DNA from: Microtetraspora glauca | GTDB lineage: Bacteria; Actinomycetota; Actinomycetes; Streptosporangiales; Streptosporangiaceae | Length of the DNA stretch: 64,000 nucleotides | Direction of reading: 5' to 3' | Assembly: GCA_001570385.1 (NCBI GenBank) | Contig: BBYL01000028.1 | Span: forward strand, 62,001 to 126,000 | Part shown: piece after piece, positions 63,984 to 64,000 of the stretch | Position numbering within the stretch: position 1 is the first letter of the stretch | Layout of the letters: each line of letters starts with the position of its first letter | The notes under the pieces: model-generated | The model's input: only the letters and a program-made list of their open reading frames with translations | Told to the model about the DNA's origin: nothing | Databases searched by the model: none | Position numbers and translations under genes: made by a program

Positions 63984-64000
63984 GCGAGAAAAGCTAGGGC

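Noticed and set aside
1..64000. Mobile elements, prophage, CRISPR, tRNA or rRNA genes, and a biosynthetic cluster with carrier-protein domains
   Set aside because: No transposase, integrase, regular spaced repeats, cloverleaf ends or PKS/NRPS motifs were seen on either strand.

Overview
This is a very GC-rich (about 70%) actinobacterial chromosome segment. Translationally coupled ATGA/GTGA gene junctions, many GTG starts, probable leaderless promoters, F420-type enzymes, a RamB-aceA pair, GpgS and a FolP2-like protein all point to a filamentous actinomycete. Streptosporangiales (a Nonomuraea- or Streptosporangium-like organism) is my best guess, from style rather than from any database search. 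The window shows no rRNA, tRNA, CRISPR array, transposase or prophage that I can support.

Layout. (1) 1-3.5 kb: an amine-oxidase-like TAT flavoprotein (cut by the window edge) coupled to an APC permease, divergent from a TetR regulator with a palindromic operator. (2) 3.8-20.0 kb: a compact steroid A/B-ring degradation cluster: Kst4D, HsaC, two SDRs, HsaA, HsaF, HsaG, HsaE, KshB, KstD, HsaD, HsaB, an IclR regulator, then a luciferase-like oxidoreductase and two NTF2-fold proteins. Together these would dehydrogenate ring A, open ring B, aromatise and meta-cleave ring A, and convert the five-carbon side product to pyruvate and propionyl-CoA. KshA, Mce uptake and ring C/D genes are not in the window. 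A 17-bp palindromic element recurs in front of every transcription unit and is probably the IclR operator. (3) 20.3-23.4 kb: a copper-linked trio (small His-containing membrane protein, multicopper oxidase, Asp-box lipoprotein). (4) 23.4-26.5 kb: a GAF-LuxR regulator and an acyl-CoA synthetase, flanked by two gene remnants.

(5) 26.5-38.7 kb: two NarL-type two-component systems interleaved with three class-C beta-lactamase-fold serine hydrolases, an S9 peptidase and an MFS exporter, plus an Lrp regulator beside a deletion-scarred SMP-30 gene. (6) 39-44 kb: an acyl-CoA dehydrogenase; a cis-prenyltransferase coupled to an unusual DUF2236 (MpaB/latex-clearing type) protein with a C-terminal EF-hand module; and GpgS. 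(7) 44-50.4 kb: an MFS pump with its TetR repressor and a tandem operator; RamB divergent from isocitrate lyase; an HSL-type esterase. (8) 50.4-53.7 kb: a DUF3052 protein and a three-gene ABC exporter whose second permease is frameshifted. (9) 53.8-60 kb: a LolA-like protein/ABC operon divergent from an OmpR-type two-component system with four phased binding boxes, and an LpqE-like lipoprotein. (10) 60-64 kb: TetR, a sphingosine-phosphate-lyase-like PLP enzyme, FolP2-like protein and LysR.

The most promising items for new biology are the steroid regulon element, the prenyltransferase/EF-hand oxygenase pair, and the linked boxes that appear to tie the peptidase/exporter and serine-hydrolase genes to one two-component system. 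All family calls come from reading the translated sequence and recalled family features; none was checked by database search.
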